Shown here piece by piece: positions 14,290 through 25,899 of a stretch of 64,000 nt of DNA. The stretch comes from Viola odorata (taxonomy: Eukaryota > Streptophyta > Magnoliopsida > Malpighiales > Violaceae): the NCBI GenBank assembly GCA_963691705.1, contig OY829545.1:45495475-45559474 (forward strand), in the 5' to 3' direction. The notes beneath the pieces are model-generated. The model saw only the letters and a list, made by a program, of their open reading frames with translations, was not told the origin of the DNA and did no database searches. A program made the position numbers and the translations under genes. Numbering within the stretch: position 1 is the stretch's first letter; the number at the start of each line of letters is the position of its first letter.

Positions 14290-15804
14290 CTAACTTCGAA
14301 CATTTCCCACTTCCTCTCCAACCCTCTCTCGATCAAAAATACGTAGAGCGTCCTCATTTACCTGATTAGTGATTGACATAATGCGTCCAATTACCCATGT
14401 ATCTGTTTCCACCATAATTGCCTCGCGCAACCTGTTCATACTAAGAACCTCACTATCCTCTACCTGAAATACTCCTGTGTCCGAGTTCCCCGATGTGTTG
14501 GCCGAATGTAGGTTGCCCGTCTCTGCCATAATCTGCTTGGTCTTCCTCTCTTTTTTTCTCGTTGTAACCAAAGGAAAAACACCCAATTCTCTCTCAACCG
14601 GCGCCTGAGATTCCATCTCCGTTAGGGGCGTTTCCTTAACCTCACTTTGTTGGTCTTTTTCCCTCGGATCAGCCCCCTCCTTCTCCTCAAAGCCCTCGGC
14701 GTACATTTCCTCATCCGAGTCCTCCTCCGCTGACTCCACTCCTAGTTTCCAATCAACATTGGAGATCATCCCCTGCATTGGTTCCTCATGACAATCAATC
14801 AAATGGACTCTGTTCTCTAATCTTGCCCGAATCGTACCTTTTATATGTGGCTGATCCGTCGATATGAGGATCCTTGCCACGTCAAACCTCTTCCGAGCTA
14901 GAGTGCAATCGTCCACTGCCACTACTTTCCCCCACTGCGCTCCTAACTTCTCAAAGGTCTCTAGGCCCCAACTTTGTACCGGGATCCCTGAGCATTGAAC
15001 CTAGCACAATCTGCCCACCTTAGATAGACCCTCGGTCCAAGGAACCACCTTGGAAAACACACGGCTAAATTCCTCTGAAGTGTTCGCGAGTGCTTTCTCC
15101 ACGTCCTCCTGTTTTTCAAACTCTATCCAAATCAATCCCCTCCCTAGGATTTTGGTCTCACAAAACCAACCCAACTCAAGCAAAAGTTCCCTAACATCTG
15201 GGATATCCTCTATCTTACGAAGAACTCCAACCATGCTCCTCGCTAACCAATCTCTATTTTCTGCCGGAACTGAAATCTCAATCAATTCCCCTTCCTGAGC
15301 GTCAACTTCCACGTCCTTGGCTAGCGGTTGGACCTTCTCTACCTTCTCTACTGTCTCCTGCACTTGATCCCGACTTGGTACCTGACCAACTTCCGGTCGA
15401 GCCTGAACGTCCGTGTCCCGTTTGAACTGCCGGCGCTTCCCAGGGTCTTCCTGGCTGCGACGCGCTGTCCTCCCTACCTCCGACCTCAAAACTTGTGAGG
15501 CTGGCCTAGCTATGTTTGCCCTGATGGCTGAAGCACCTATATATTGACGATCTAGCGCCAATTCCATGTCAATTCTATTCACTACCCGGTCGAAACGAAT
15601 GAACCCAAACCGTTTCCCACTTCTATTTTTCCTTGGCGGGATGAACACGTCCATAACCCTACCACATAGAGGCAATCTCCACCGTTGCGAGGCTAAGTAT
15701 CGAAGAGCCCGATGATCCACGAGCAACGGAAGATTCTCCACGTAATATGTCACTGCCGACGACGACTCCCTCTTCGTGCCCAACGGCTCCCTACCTGGCG
15801 CCAT
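14290..15804 (-). pseudogene. LINE ORF1: RRM-type RNA-binding protein, one internal stop
   Basis: ORF1 packages the element RNA. The start MAPGREPLGTKRE is followed by an RRM-like fold, with a VYYVENLP-type strand (VTYYVENLPLLVDH) and an RNP1-like KRFGFIRFDRV. A long polar linker and a second domain follow (LARKRFDVARILISTDQPHI), typical of plant L1 ORF1. A TAG at 15001-15003 interrupts an otherwise continuous frame of about 504 codons. The start of ORF2 lies 32 bp downstream. Confidence 0.85.
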
Positions 15805-15991
15805 TACCGACTAAATGATGCGGACAGGTGGATATTTTACGCCAACTGCAGTGGGCAGCTGGTATTTTGGGGACTCCGGCAGCAGTGGGCTGGCCGGAGG
15901 GGAGGGGCTGGCAACGCTGGCTAGGGATCCTATTTTTGCAGTTGAGAGCTTTTTGAATTTGAATTTTTCGAAGCCATAATGAGTGTATATT

Positions 15992-18234
15992 AAATTAATT
16001 TTTTAGACTTTAAATTTATATTAAATATTTTTTTGGTAGTATGAAAAATGAAAGAATGTGAGTTTCTATTATGAAATATTCACATCATAATATTAAATTA
16101 TAATTAACAAAAAAAATTATTTAAATAATTTAATAATTGAAATGCTAAAATACAAAAGAGAAATATAATTTATTGAAGAACCAAAATATGTTAAATACCA
16201 AAACTATCTTCCTATGGAATTATTCTTGTGAACTTTTACTTTTATATATTTTTAAAATTTATCATTTTTTGTGAAATTGGCATAGGTGATAAAAATATTT
16301 CCTTAGTTGATTACCAACAAGGTCCTCACTATATTCAAAGAGGTTGTGGGAGATCAATCTATGTAATATGCTGGTGGAGCAACAATGTGAGAAATATCCT
16401 TAAAAGTATGGAATTGGAAAACAGTCACAATGAGTAAAATATTAGTTAATCTACTTTTAAATGTAAATTATTTGTTAAATATAAAAAATATATCTTAATC
16501 TAATTTTAAATGTAAATTATTTAAGTATCATTATATTATTTTAAAAATAATATTCTTTATTTAAGTTAATATTTTTTATTTTATTTTTTTATTTTAATTT
16601 AGTAAAGGGGTTGATTTTAAGATAATTAAAGAAACATAAACTAGATAAAAATGACAAATAAATGGCAATATTTATATTTTTTTCTAACATAAATTATATG
16701 GTAAAATAAAGTACAATTTTTATGAGAATAATTGAGAAATTTATTTACAAGTATTGACAATATTATCCATATATTATCAAAATAATTTACATTAATTTTA
16801 TTTTTATGAAAGAAATATTATATATTGTACATAAAATATTTTCTACATGGGTTAATAGTATTTTAATTATTTAACTATAATTTGAAGGCAGTACATGGTT
16901 TATTTTTTCATAAAACAACTATAAGTGGCAACTAAAAGGAGAATTTATAACTTTTCCTAAAATTAATTCAATGACAAAAGTTGATTAATGAGTTTGAACA
17001 ATATAAAAGGATTAAGTTAGATAGTCAAAAAGAGATACTGAAAATTAATATTTTATAATCTAATTATCAAATAGTTATGGTCATACATTTTCCTCCAATA
17101 TTTATAATTTTTTTCAACTTTTTACCATTTATTTTTATTTTTTAACCACTTATAATGTTTATATTAAAACGATTTAGGATATTATAGGGTTTCTAATGTA
17201 AGTATTAAAACTATACTGTCCGAAGTGAAAGTTTTTTAGACTATAAAAAAATTATGTAGTTTACCCTAAAATATGTGCTAGGTAAAGTAATAAGATTTTT
17301 TTAAAAAGAAATTGGTTATATTATTAGTTATCATTATAATATCATGGATCGAACACATGATCTACGTCATCAAGATAACATGCGATAGGTACATAAAATA
17401 TATTAAATAAATATTTATTGTAAACTTAAAGTTGTTAAAGTTAAATTAACTTTGAGATAAAATATCATTACAATGAGTAACGTTTTGAATCTTTAAATTA
17501 AAATTAAATGACACAAGTCTAAATCTCACTTTTGTCTATAAAAAAAAGAGGTGCAACTCAATATGCATGAGTCATATATAAAAAATAACAATAAAATAAA
17601 TTGATTAATAGGTAGTTACTAATTTATAAGTTATCATTCTACCTAAAATAATTAAATAAATGTTTATTGTTAACTTAAAGTCCTTAAAACCTTAAAGTTA
17701 AATTATTTTTCAATTAATAACAAATGGATGAGGGTAAATTTGTGTAACCTAATAGACCGATGTAAAAGTACACAGAAGATCTCACTCATGGATCTTTAAT
17801 GCGAGTGACTAATGTTAATGAAGGTAATATAATTAATAAAATTAAATAAGAAATCATGTTCTAAGCCATAAGTTATAGCAAAAAAATAGGCCAAAAGTTA
17901 TGGATTAGATGAGATACATAAAAATTCTAATGTTATTATCATCTTAATATAATAAAAAAATATTTTAAAATTGGAATTGTTTATTTATTTATAATAGTAA
18001 TAATAGTTTCATGACTAATAACTATTACTATTACTATTATTATTCTTATCCAACAGATTAAGAAAGCATACTTTTTCTTTCAAAAGATAACAAAATATGA
18101 TATTATTATAAAAAGAAGAAAAAAATAAAGGACAAATACATTAAAAAAATTCTCTCTTTTATTAAATTAAAATCACAATTATTTTTGGACTATTTTTTTA
18201 ATTATTATTATTATTGTTGTCGTCGTCGTTGTTA
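15992..18234. other. AT-rich spacer, nothing recognised
   Basis: More than 2 kb of very AT-rich sequence without a coherent frame on either strand. Old transposon remains are possible but cannot be named. Confidence 0.6.
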
Positions 18235-18239
18235 TTTTC

Positions 18240-20775
18240 TGTTGCTACCCGATTTTTGACACGAGTAATTTAAATCATCACTATTTATCATGACATTTCC
18301 ACGTTTTTACTAATTATTATTATTCGTGTCATTTTATATTATTTCGCTTTATTCGTATTTTTATTATTTTTTTCGTTCGAGTTTTTATCGATTTAAACGA
18401 GATTTTTCGGACCGTTGGTTCGAACAAAAATAAATACTTTTTCCCGTGCAACGACTCATCTCCTCCATTTTCAAAATAAAGCCAACACACTCATCCTTTT
18501 TTTCAAAGACACCAACGGACACCTTCTCCATTTCTTTCAAAAAATACCAACGGATCAATTGGATCCATTATAAGCACACATGCCATTTCAATCGGGAGGG
18601 GGGGCAGCCATCATAAATCCAAAATTCAAACAATCATCCCCCTGTCAAATTAATTCAAACCATCCCTGCCAAATCCAAAATCCTTCACAAACCCAAATTA
18701 AACCAAATTAAATCGAATCTCCTGCCAAATTAAACCAAACAATCCATCTCTGCCAAATTCCAAATTAAAATACCCATTCCCATCCTTGATCCTCCAACCA
18801 ATTAAACCAACCAAAAAATCCATCTGCATCCACTAAACCGAACTAAACCAGCCAAAAACCCAGCCCGGTCCATCTCACCCGAGCCAACCACACCGCCGGC
18901 ATCACTCACCACCGTCGCTGCCGCCCTCTCAAATAATCCAAATCAATCACCAAAATTAGCCTCATCTCCTCAATTCCAAATCAAAACCAACACACATAAA
19001 AATCATCAAACCCAATTAAACCCAGCCCGATCCATCTGCATCCAAATCCGATCATCATTGCCCGNNNNNNNNNNNNNNNNNNNNNNNNNNNNNNNNNNNN
19101 NNNNNNNNNNNNNNNNNNNNNNNNNNNNNNNNNNNNNNNNNNNNNNNNNNNNNNNNNNNNNNNNNNNNNNNNNNNNNNNNNNNNNNNNNNNNNNNNNNNN
19201 NNNNNNNNNNNNNNNNNNNNNNNNNNNNNNNNNNNNNNNNNNNNNNNNNNNNNNNNNNNNNNNNAAGGCATCGAACGCTTCGCCGACTTCGATATTGGTG
19301 ACGATTTTCCAACTCGAGCTTTAGAGCTCACTCCTCATTTATTTGAATTGCTAAATTATTTATTATTGCTTGTGCTACTAACCTTGATTTTGTAGGTTAG
19401 AATTAATTAATATTCGCCTTCAAGTACACTTCCCTCCCCCTTTTATTTAATCGATGTTTTTGTACATATTTGTATGAATGATTATTTAAAATTGTTAGTA
19501 TTAAAATCAATTTGATTGCATGAGAATTAATTTTTATCAAAAACTCTCTTAATAATTTCCCTCAAATCGACCCTTGCTTGAATGAACTAGGCTTAGTAAT
19601 TACTCAACGTTTATTTTATTAAATGCATGAAATTTGAATAGGATTAGTAATAAACATCACGCTTTAATTTAATTGCATGATTATTAATTACTAAAATCCC
19701 CAAATCTTCAATAAATCCCCACAAATCAAAACGAATAAAATCAATCTAAGAAAGCTAAACAAAGTAGTAAATAAACATAGGATTCAAATCTTTCTCCAAT
19801 AACTTAGGTTCACTCGAAAATTATAGAATAGTAAATCACCAAAGAGAATAATCATTTGGAAGTGAAAAGATAGTAAATGGGCCTTAAGCCCAATTCGTAG
19901 AAAATACCTCCATATTAATCCCTCTTAAAAATTCCTTAAAATGAGATTTTAAATCTTTAATGTTGTGTGATCATTTAGATTTCGAAATCCCTTATTATTT
20001 ATTTTGCGCTCACGAATGTATTTTAATTTATGCTATCTTGACGAATGTGTTATGTGCGCGGCTTCGACCCCACTTCCCAATTTTTTTCTTTTCAACGTGT
20101 TTTCTCGCATTCATATAAATGGTATTTTGCTAGTCTATGCATGCTTAGAATCACCTAGTAAATAGGATTAATCATATGCATTTGCCCGATGATGTAGTAA
20201 CTCATCTGTGATGATAGTGATTTCGATCGCCGTGATTCGTCTATGATTTACTAGGGTCGTCGCTTTAGTAAAGATTAATAATAAAATGGTAGTAATTTCA
20301 CTTAATCAATCTTGCATGTAATCTGACTAATTTTTGAACTCGATTAAATATAACCGGAATAGGTATGCAAACCGACCTTTTTCTTTTTTAGAGGATAAAA
20401 TGTTTATTTTCTTTTTAACAACTCGACAATAATTAGGATAAAATCAACCGAACCAACTAAAGAATTAAAGCGACGATCCCCCCTGAGGGCCCCAAATTAC
20501 TTGTTTTTAACATGATTTTAAAACACCTCTTTTTAGAACCGGTAACCTTTTTAGGATGAGACTTGGGTGCCTCACACCTTCCCAAGTCCATAAAACGACC
20601 CCGAACCGTTGTTCTCGGGTTTAGACCCTTTTTATTTGTGCCTTAGTTTTTGTTTTATTTTCTTCTTCTTTTTCAGACTTTTAGGTTTCCCTAAACCTTA
20701 GAAAAAATAGGGTGGCGACTTCATTGTTATGTGTAATTTCATTGCGTCCCGAATTTCGCTCGCGACGGCGCGACA
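18240..20775 (+). mobile_element. Solo LTR of a Ty3/gypsy-like family, with assembly gap
   Basis: It begins TGTTGCTACCCG and ends GACGGCGCGACA (TG...CA). It is flanked by a 5-bp duplication, TTTTC, at 18235-18239 and 20776-20780. There is no primer-binding site or coding sequence between the ends, so it looks like a solo LTR left by recombination between two LTRs. The start (ACCCGATTTTTGACACGAG) and the segment around GAGTTTTTATCGATTTAAACG match the LTR piece at 21300-21864, which places both in one family. The 200-N gap inside means its true length, and even the absence of an internal region, is not certain. The orientation given follows the related copy. Confidence 0.75.
19065..19264. other. 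Assembly gap, 200 N
   Basis: Exactly 200 unknown bases. A round number suggests a placeholder rather than a measured length. Open frames running across it are meaningless. Confidence 1.
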
Positions 20776-20780
20776 TTTTC

Positions 20781-21299
20781 TATTTAACGTATTGCCATTT
20801 TTAGAATAAGAACTAGAAAGAAAGAAATATGAGAGAAAAATAAATGAATAAAGTGCAAAGTTATAATTTTTTTAGTTAAAAAATCTATAAAAAAAACGCA
20901 TTGTTATTTGTTTGATAACTATGAGAAGTATTTTACCGTATCACTTGGTGAGAAAAAAACATAGTTACAAGAAGGATAATGTATTATTTGGTATCTTTTT
21001 AACATTTTATAAGTGTTATATAGCAAACCTTAAAACTATAAGGGTTAAGAGTGATTTTTTTTCTAAACTTAGTGGAAAATGTACCCTAGGGTCCCCAACG
21101 ATTTACAAAAAGTTAGATTGAGTTTCTAACGTATTATGAGGTTCAATAAAATTTCTAATAATATATTTTTTGATTTGTTAAGATCTTCGCGGTGTAAAAA
21201 ATCTAACGTGACAACCTATTTCATTATCTTTCATTTTTTTTATTAATATTATCTAATAAATGGGACGCAAAATATTAACACAACAAAAAAAATTATGAG
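20781..21299. other. Spacer between two LTR copies, nothing recognised
   Basis: AT-rich sequence with no coding frame that I recognise. Confidence 0.6.
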
Positions 21300-21864
21300 T
21301 GTTACTATCCGAATTTTGACACGATTAAATTAATAATCATTATTACGTTTATTATAACGTACCAACATTTTAATTTTTTATCATTCGTTCTATTTTTGAC
21401 CTTGTAGTATTTACTTTATACCCATCATATTTTTATTTATAATTGTTTTGTTTCAGTTTATTTTACTTTATTTTATTTTCATTTTCCTCGAGTTTTTATC
21501 GGTCTCAAACGAGATTTTTTCGATTGTTGGCTCGAACCAAAAATAAATAATTTCCTACACCCACACTCAACGGCTATTTTCTCCTACCTCCTCTCTGCCA
21601 CCAACGGCAACCTACAACTCCCAACACTATCCTCTCCCCTACTCCCTCTTTCCCTCACCTTCTCTACCGATCAACACTTTCCTCACCCTCTATAAATTCA
21701 ATTCGGCCATCACACAAAAGGGGGAACAATTTCAGCCACAACAACAAATTTAATTTCACTCATCTCACCTCTGCCAAACCACCAAAAATCAACCAAATCA
21801 GAAAAACACAACCTCTGCCAAATCAAAATTCCAGCCGAACCCATCCACCGATCACACTACCTAC
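21300..21864 (+). mobile_element. 5' part of a second LTR of the solo-LTR family, interrupted
   Basis: It starts TGTTACTATCCGAATTTTGACACG and carries the same GAGTTTTTATCGGTCTCAAACG block and C-rich stretch as 18240-20775. It is cut at 21864 by the Ty3 element. C-rich sequence resumes at 30397 and appears to continue to about 30600, where similarity is lost. It is therefore the target of the nested insertion and is truncated at its right side. Confidence 0.65.
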
Positions 21865-22909
21865 TGATACAGCCCAAGCCCAAGGCCCATCCAAAGCCAC
21901 GCGTAGCCACGCCTTGAGGAGCCGAGACTTGTTCAGCCTGCTCATCTGAGCGCTTAGGGCTGAGGAAAACAGCATGAAGGCCGAGGCCCAATGGAGCGTG
22001 TGCGTCCATGCCAACGACTCGACTCGCAGCCTCACGCCCGAGTTCGAGTCCGAGCCTAAAAGCCACACCAGCAACTCAACTCGCAGCCTCACGCCCGAGT
22101 CTGAGCCCACGCCTATCGCAAAAGCCACACACGCGGCTAGCGTCAAGACTTCGCCAAAGCCCATCGCTAAGGCTTCGGCAAAGCATCGCACCTAAGCCGC
22201 ACCCCAGCACGTGGCCACGACGTCGCAGCACCACTCGACCCAGCACGCACCTGCGCGCACAACCGCGCCCGCACCCAGCCACTCAGGCGCGCGCGAGCCA
22301 AGCAACACGCCCACGCGAGCGCCTTGTCACTCGGCCGTACAAGAGACGCGTCAAACACCCAAGAGAGCTCGCGTGTCCCATGAATGACGTGCCCCTTTGT
22401 CCAAGGGTATTTGGGTCTTATCCCATGTATATAGTTTCCCTATAAAATGATGAACTTGCCTTCATTTTTAGGGGGCTTTTGTTTTGTGAGTTATTTCCCA
22501 AAAGCCTTAAGCCATTAGCTACTCTAGGTTCTTAGAGTCGTAACTTCTCTCCTTCAAGGTATCCGCTTGCTCATCATCCTCCATTGATGATCAAGCCCAC
22601 CTTGGAGAAGGTCATCGTTAGTTGTTTGTAATAGGAAGGTTGCTTGGCCTTCGTTGCCAAGAGGGTTTCCTCCAAACTCCTATGTCCGAAATCCCATTCT
22701 AAATATATAAGACGCCTTCCTTTGTCCCTTCATCAAACCTTCCATTTCCTTCCGGTTTTCCTTATAAATATTCCGCTGCAACTCCTTTCAACCATCACCC
22801 ACTTCGATCCGTGCACCCTCCGCTTCAATCAAACCCCAACCGTGAACGAGACAAGATCCAGCTCCATCCGAGGCGACGCCAAGGCTCTTGAGGTATTTGA
22901 GCCGTATCA
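21865..22909 (+). repeat. 5' LTR of the Ty3 element
   Basis: This 1,045-bp LTR matches 29356-30396 almost exactly. TATATAGTTTCCCTATAAAATG near 22429-22450 is a plausible TATA region. The LTR ends GAGCCGTATCA, two to three bases before the primer-binding-like site. Confidence 0.95.
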
Positions 22910-23321
22910 TGTGGTAGCGGAGCTCCAGCCGTCTCTAGGTTGCTTCCACTTCATTTTTGAGGTACTTCCACGGTTGAAAATCACCCACTTGTCATTTCGG
23001 TCATTTTGGATCATTTGGGTCATTTTCATGTTCTTGAGTTTTATGAGTGTTTGATCCATTTTAAACACCTTGATCCGTTTATGTTGTGTTTGTGCTGAAT
23101 TAAAACCCTTCATCTTCATCTCTTCAACCACAAAACGATTTGGTGTTCTTGTGTGTGTGTGGTCCTCCATCCGAAATGAGCTAGGTGTCCTTGGTACGTT
23201 TTGTCTTATGTGTGAGTCATTAGGGTGAGTCACTGTGCATGAGTAACCGGCGGCTCCTAACCCTAAAATCCACAATAGCACACCTAAGCAATCATTTATA
23301 ACCGCACCTCCTTATCCATCA

Positions 23322-23475
23322 TTGATACCCACACTTTCTCACATCACCTAAAGCTCTTATCACACTTTGATACACACACTTGCTCATATCACCTAAAGCT
23401 CTTATCACACTTTGATACACACTTGCTCATGTCACCTAAAGCTCTTATCACACCATGATACACACACTCCCACTT
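23322..23475 (+). repeat. Tandem repeat in the Ty3 leader, period about 44 bp
   Basis: The motif CACCTAAAGCTCTTATCACA recurs at 23345, 23390 and 23433, with GATACACACACTTGCTCAT-like spacers, giving about three diverged units. It lies in the untranslated leader between the 5' LTR and gag. Confidence 0.8.
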
Positions 23476-24145
23476 ATCACCCTTGATACGCACACACCCC
23501 TTATCAATTGCATAACTTATCTCTCCATTGCCGGTTATCAATAGGTTATCTTGGGGCTCTCTTGCACTCGATCAAAAAAAAAAATTTAATTCGAATTCAA
23601 AAAAAAGAAGAGAGAATTCAAAACAAACAAAGGGAATTCAAAAAAAAAAAAAAAGAAGAATTCGTGAGTCAATGCAAGGGACTTGAGGTGGGAAAAGGAA
23701 ACCGAGAATTGGTGAACGTTTGCGTTAGGGCTTGAGCCTTGTGGCGTGTGACCATGGTTTGTTGCATTGTGTGATTACATTGTTGCTTTTTCCTTGTTGT
23801 TTCTTGAGTAGTTAGTGCTTGCTTTCATTCGTGTCCTTGGTTTACTTTGTTGTTTCCCACATTATATCCACTCTAAGCCGTGTTGTTGCGCATCATTACA
23901 ACTTTCGCGCACCACCTAGGCTTTCTACACCTTCCTTACGCAGCCTTGTTTTCCTTGTGTGTCGTCCGTGCCTCTACTTGCGTCTTTAGAGTCGAGTAGT
24001 CTAAGGGCTGGGCTTTGAGGGAAAAGAGTGAGGTGAGGTGGGGAGAACAGTAGAGGGACGAGGGAAACACGAGGGAAACACGGGAGGGAGCGTACTAACC
24101 CTTTTATATACACTTGCGTTAGTTGATTTTGTAGGTATTTTACTC

Positions 24146-25896
24146 ATGGCTCGAAGCCATCATTCTGAAGGGGGATCAACCGAATCCACCAACATGGGGA
24201 GACTTGAGGGGAAGGCACCTGGAGGAGGCGCCCGAGCCAGCCCGGCTAGGGTGGACCTCGCTGCCCAAATGGCCGAGCGGTGGGCTTACCAAGAGGAGAC
24301 CAACGCAGCCATTCTAAAGGCCATTGCCGATCTCACGGCCAAGGCCACCTCGACTTGCAACCCCCACAAAGAACCCACACCCCAACCATCCCGCAGAATA
24401 CCCCCACAACAACCACTAGTCCATTACCACCAAAGAACCCGACCAAAAAACCCAACTGATGTGGACTACTACGGATTCAACACTAATGATGTAGAGGCCG
24501 AAGGAAGTTGCCCTAGTGGGGAGGAAGGGGTCCGAAGAGGCCCTCTCGCACCAAGGCCCCAACTACACCACTCGGCCCCACCTAGAGTCAATCCCTACAC
24601 CGCACCCTATGATGCACACCAGCGTGCACTCCAAGGCTACCAAAACCCCTTACCAATCCGAGAGCATAGACCTTACCTAGACACCACCCAAAACTTAACC
24701 CGCAACACCCACAACCGATCCGAGCACTACAACCCACAAGGGAGGGCCCCAAGAGGGTTCTATGAGAGACCTCCTCCACACCATCCACCCTTCTATGAGT
24801 CACGAAGGGCTAGGGGAGGGCGTAGACAGCCCGCACCCGAGGGACCACTATACGAGCCACCAGGGCACGATGACTATGAAGAAGGTTATGACGAACGACC
24901 CCATAGGCACCATGAGGACCACGGGGACGACAACCGCAACCCGAAAATGGCCTTGCCTCAATTCGAGGGCAAGGATGAGCCCGAGGCCTACTTTGAGTGG
25001 GAAAATAAGATGGAAAGGGTGTTTGCTAACTATAACTACTCCGACGAGAAGTAAGGTTGGCCATCGTTGAGTTTGTGGGCATGGCCATACATTGGTGGGA
25101 TCGCATTGAGATCAATAGAAGGTTTTAAGGGAGGGCACCCGTGACTACATGGGGAGAGCTACTGTTTGAAATGAGACACCGATTTGTTCCCCCATACTAT
25201 ATGCGAGACTTACACCGACGCCTTCAACAGTTGAGCCAAGGGACCAAGAGTGTTAGTGAGTTCTATCATGAGTTGTTGACATGTCTAATGAGGGCTGATA
25301 TCCGAGAGGAGGTAGAAGCCACCATGGCCCGTTTCTTGGCGGGACTTCACAAAGAGATTGCCGACCCGCTAGACTTCTACACCTACACGACCCTAGATGA
25401 GATGTTCCATCTCGCTCTCAAGGTGGAAAGACAAGTAAGCCACAAACCGAGAAACACTCACTCCACCACTACCCCTTCTACCCCTTCTAACACCTTTAAG
25501 AAACCGTGGCAAAACCCCACCAAAACACCCGTGACCACCCCAAACACCAACCGAGCCTATACACCTAAGCCATACACTCAACCTAACACCATGGCCCCAA
25601 AACCTATACCCGCGACACCCGCTCCTAACTTGCCAGCAAGGACACCCACGCGGGACATCACATGCTTCAAATGTGGAGGGAAGGGGCATATGAGGGCCGA
25701 GTGCCCAAACAGAACCATCATGGTAATGAGGGATAATAGTGAGATAGTGAGCGAAGAGGAGGAGGAAGAGGCACGACCGAAGGAGTATTGGGGGAACGAT
25801 GGACACTCTAGCACGGATAGTGATGAATTTGATCAAGTAGAGGTGCCCCAATGTTTGGTCGTGCGACGAAGTTTGAGTTTGAAAGGGAGAGAATGA
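24146..25896 (+). pseudogene. Ty3 element gag, with frameshift and stop
   Basis: Gag forms the virus-like particle and binds element RNA. The likely start is the ATG at 24146 (MARSHHSEGGSTESTN). A Pro/Arg/His-rich disordered region follows. The retrotransposon gag core is split: KMALPQFEGKDEPEAYFEWE lies before a frame change near 25050, and RHRFVPPYYMRDLHRRLQQL and FYHELLTCLMRADIREEVEA lie after it. A stop sits at 25126-25128. A CCHC zinc knuckle (CFKCGGKGHMRAEC, 25663-25704) is intact. The frame ends at 25894-25896, and the pol frame takes over with another shift in this area. The upstream sequence between 22910 and 24145 is leader. Confidence 0.88.
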
Positions 25897-25899
25897 TGC

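Larger units (their letters stand above)
10425..15975 (-). mobile_element. L1-type non-LTR retrotransposon (LINE), full length, inactive
   Basis: A perfect 16-bp target duplication, ATAATGAGTGTATATT, lies at 10409-10424 and 15976-15991. The element is on the minus strand. Its 3' end is an A-rich tail, seen as the T-run at 10425-10438. Its 5' end is at 15975. It has two ordered reading frames: ORF1, RNA binding (15804-14290), and ORF2, endonuclease-RT with a terminal zinc-finger region (14257-10706). They are separated by only about 30 bp. Both carry stop codons and ORF2 also has frameshifts, so the copy is dead. It is G/C-richer than its host sequence. The long intact duplication and full length argue for a fairly recent insertion. 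Confidence 0.92.

Noticed and set aside
18981..19331. Open frames crossing the N gap
   Set aside because: They consist mostly of unknown residues and are artefacts of the gap.
21823..22445. Overlapping open frames on both strands in the 5' LTR, repeated at 29461-29932
   Set aside because: They are G/C-rich LTR sequence open in many frames, with no domain.
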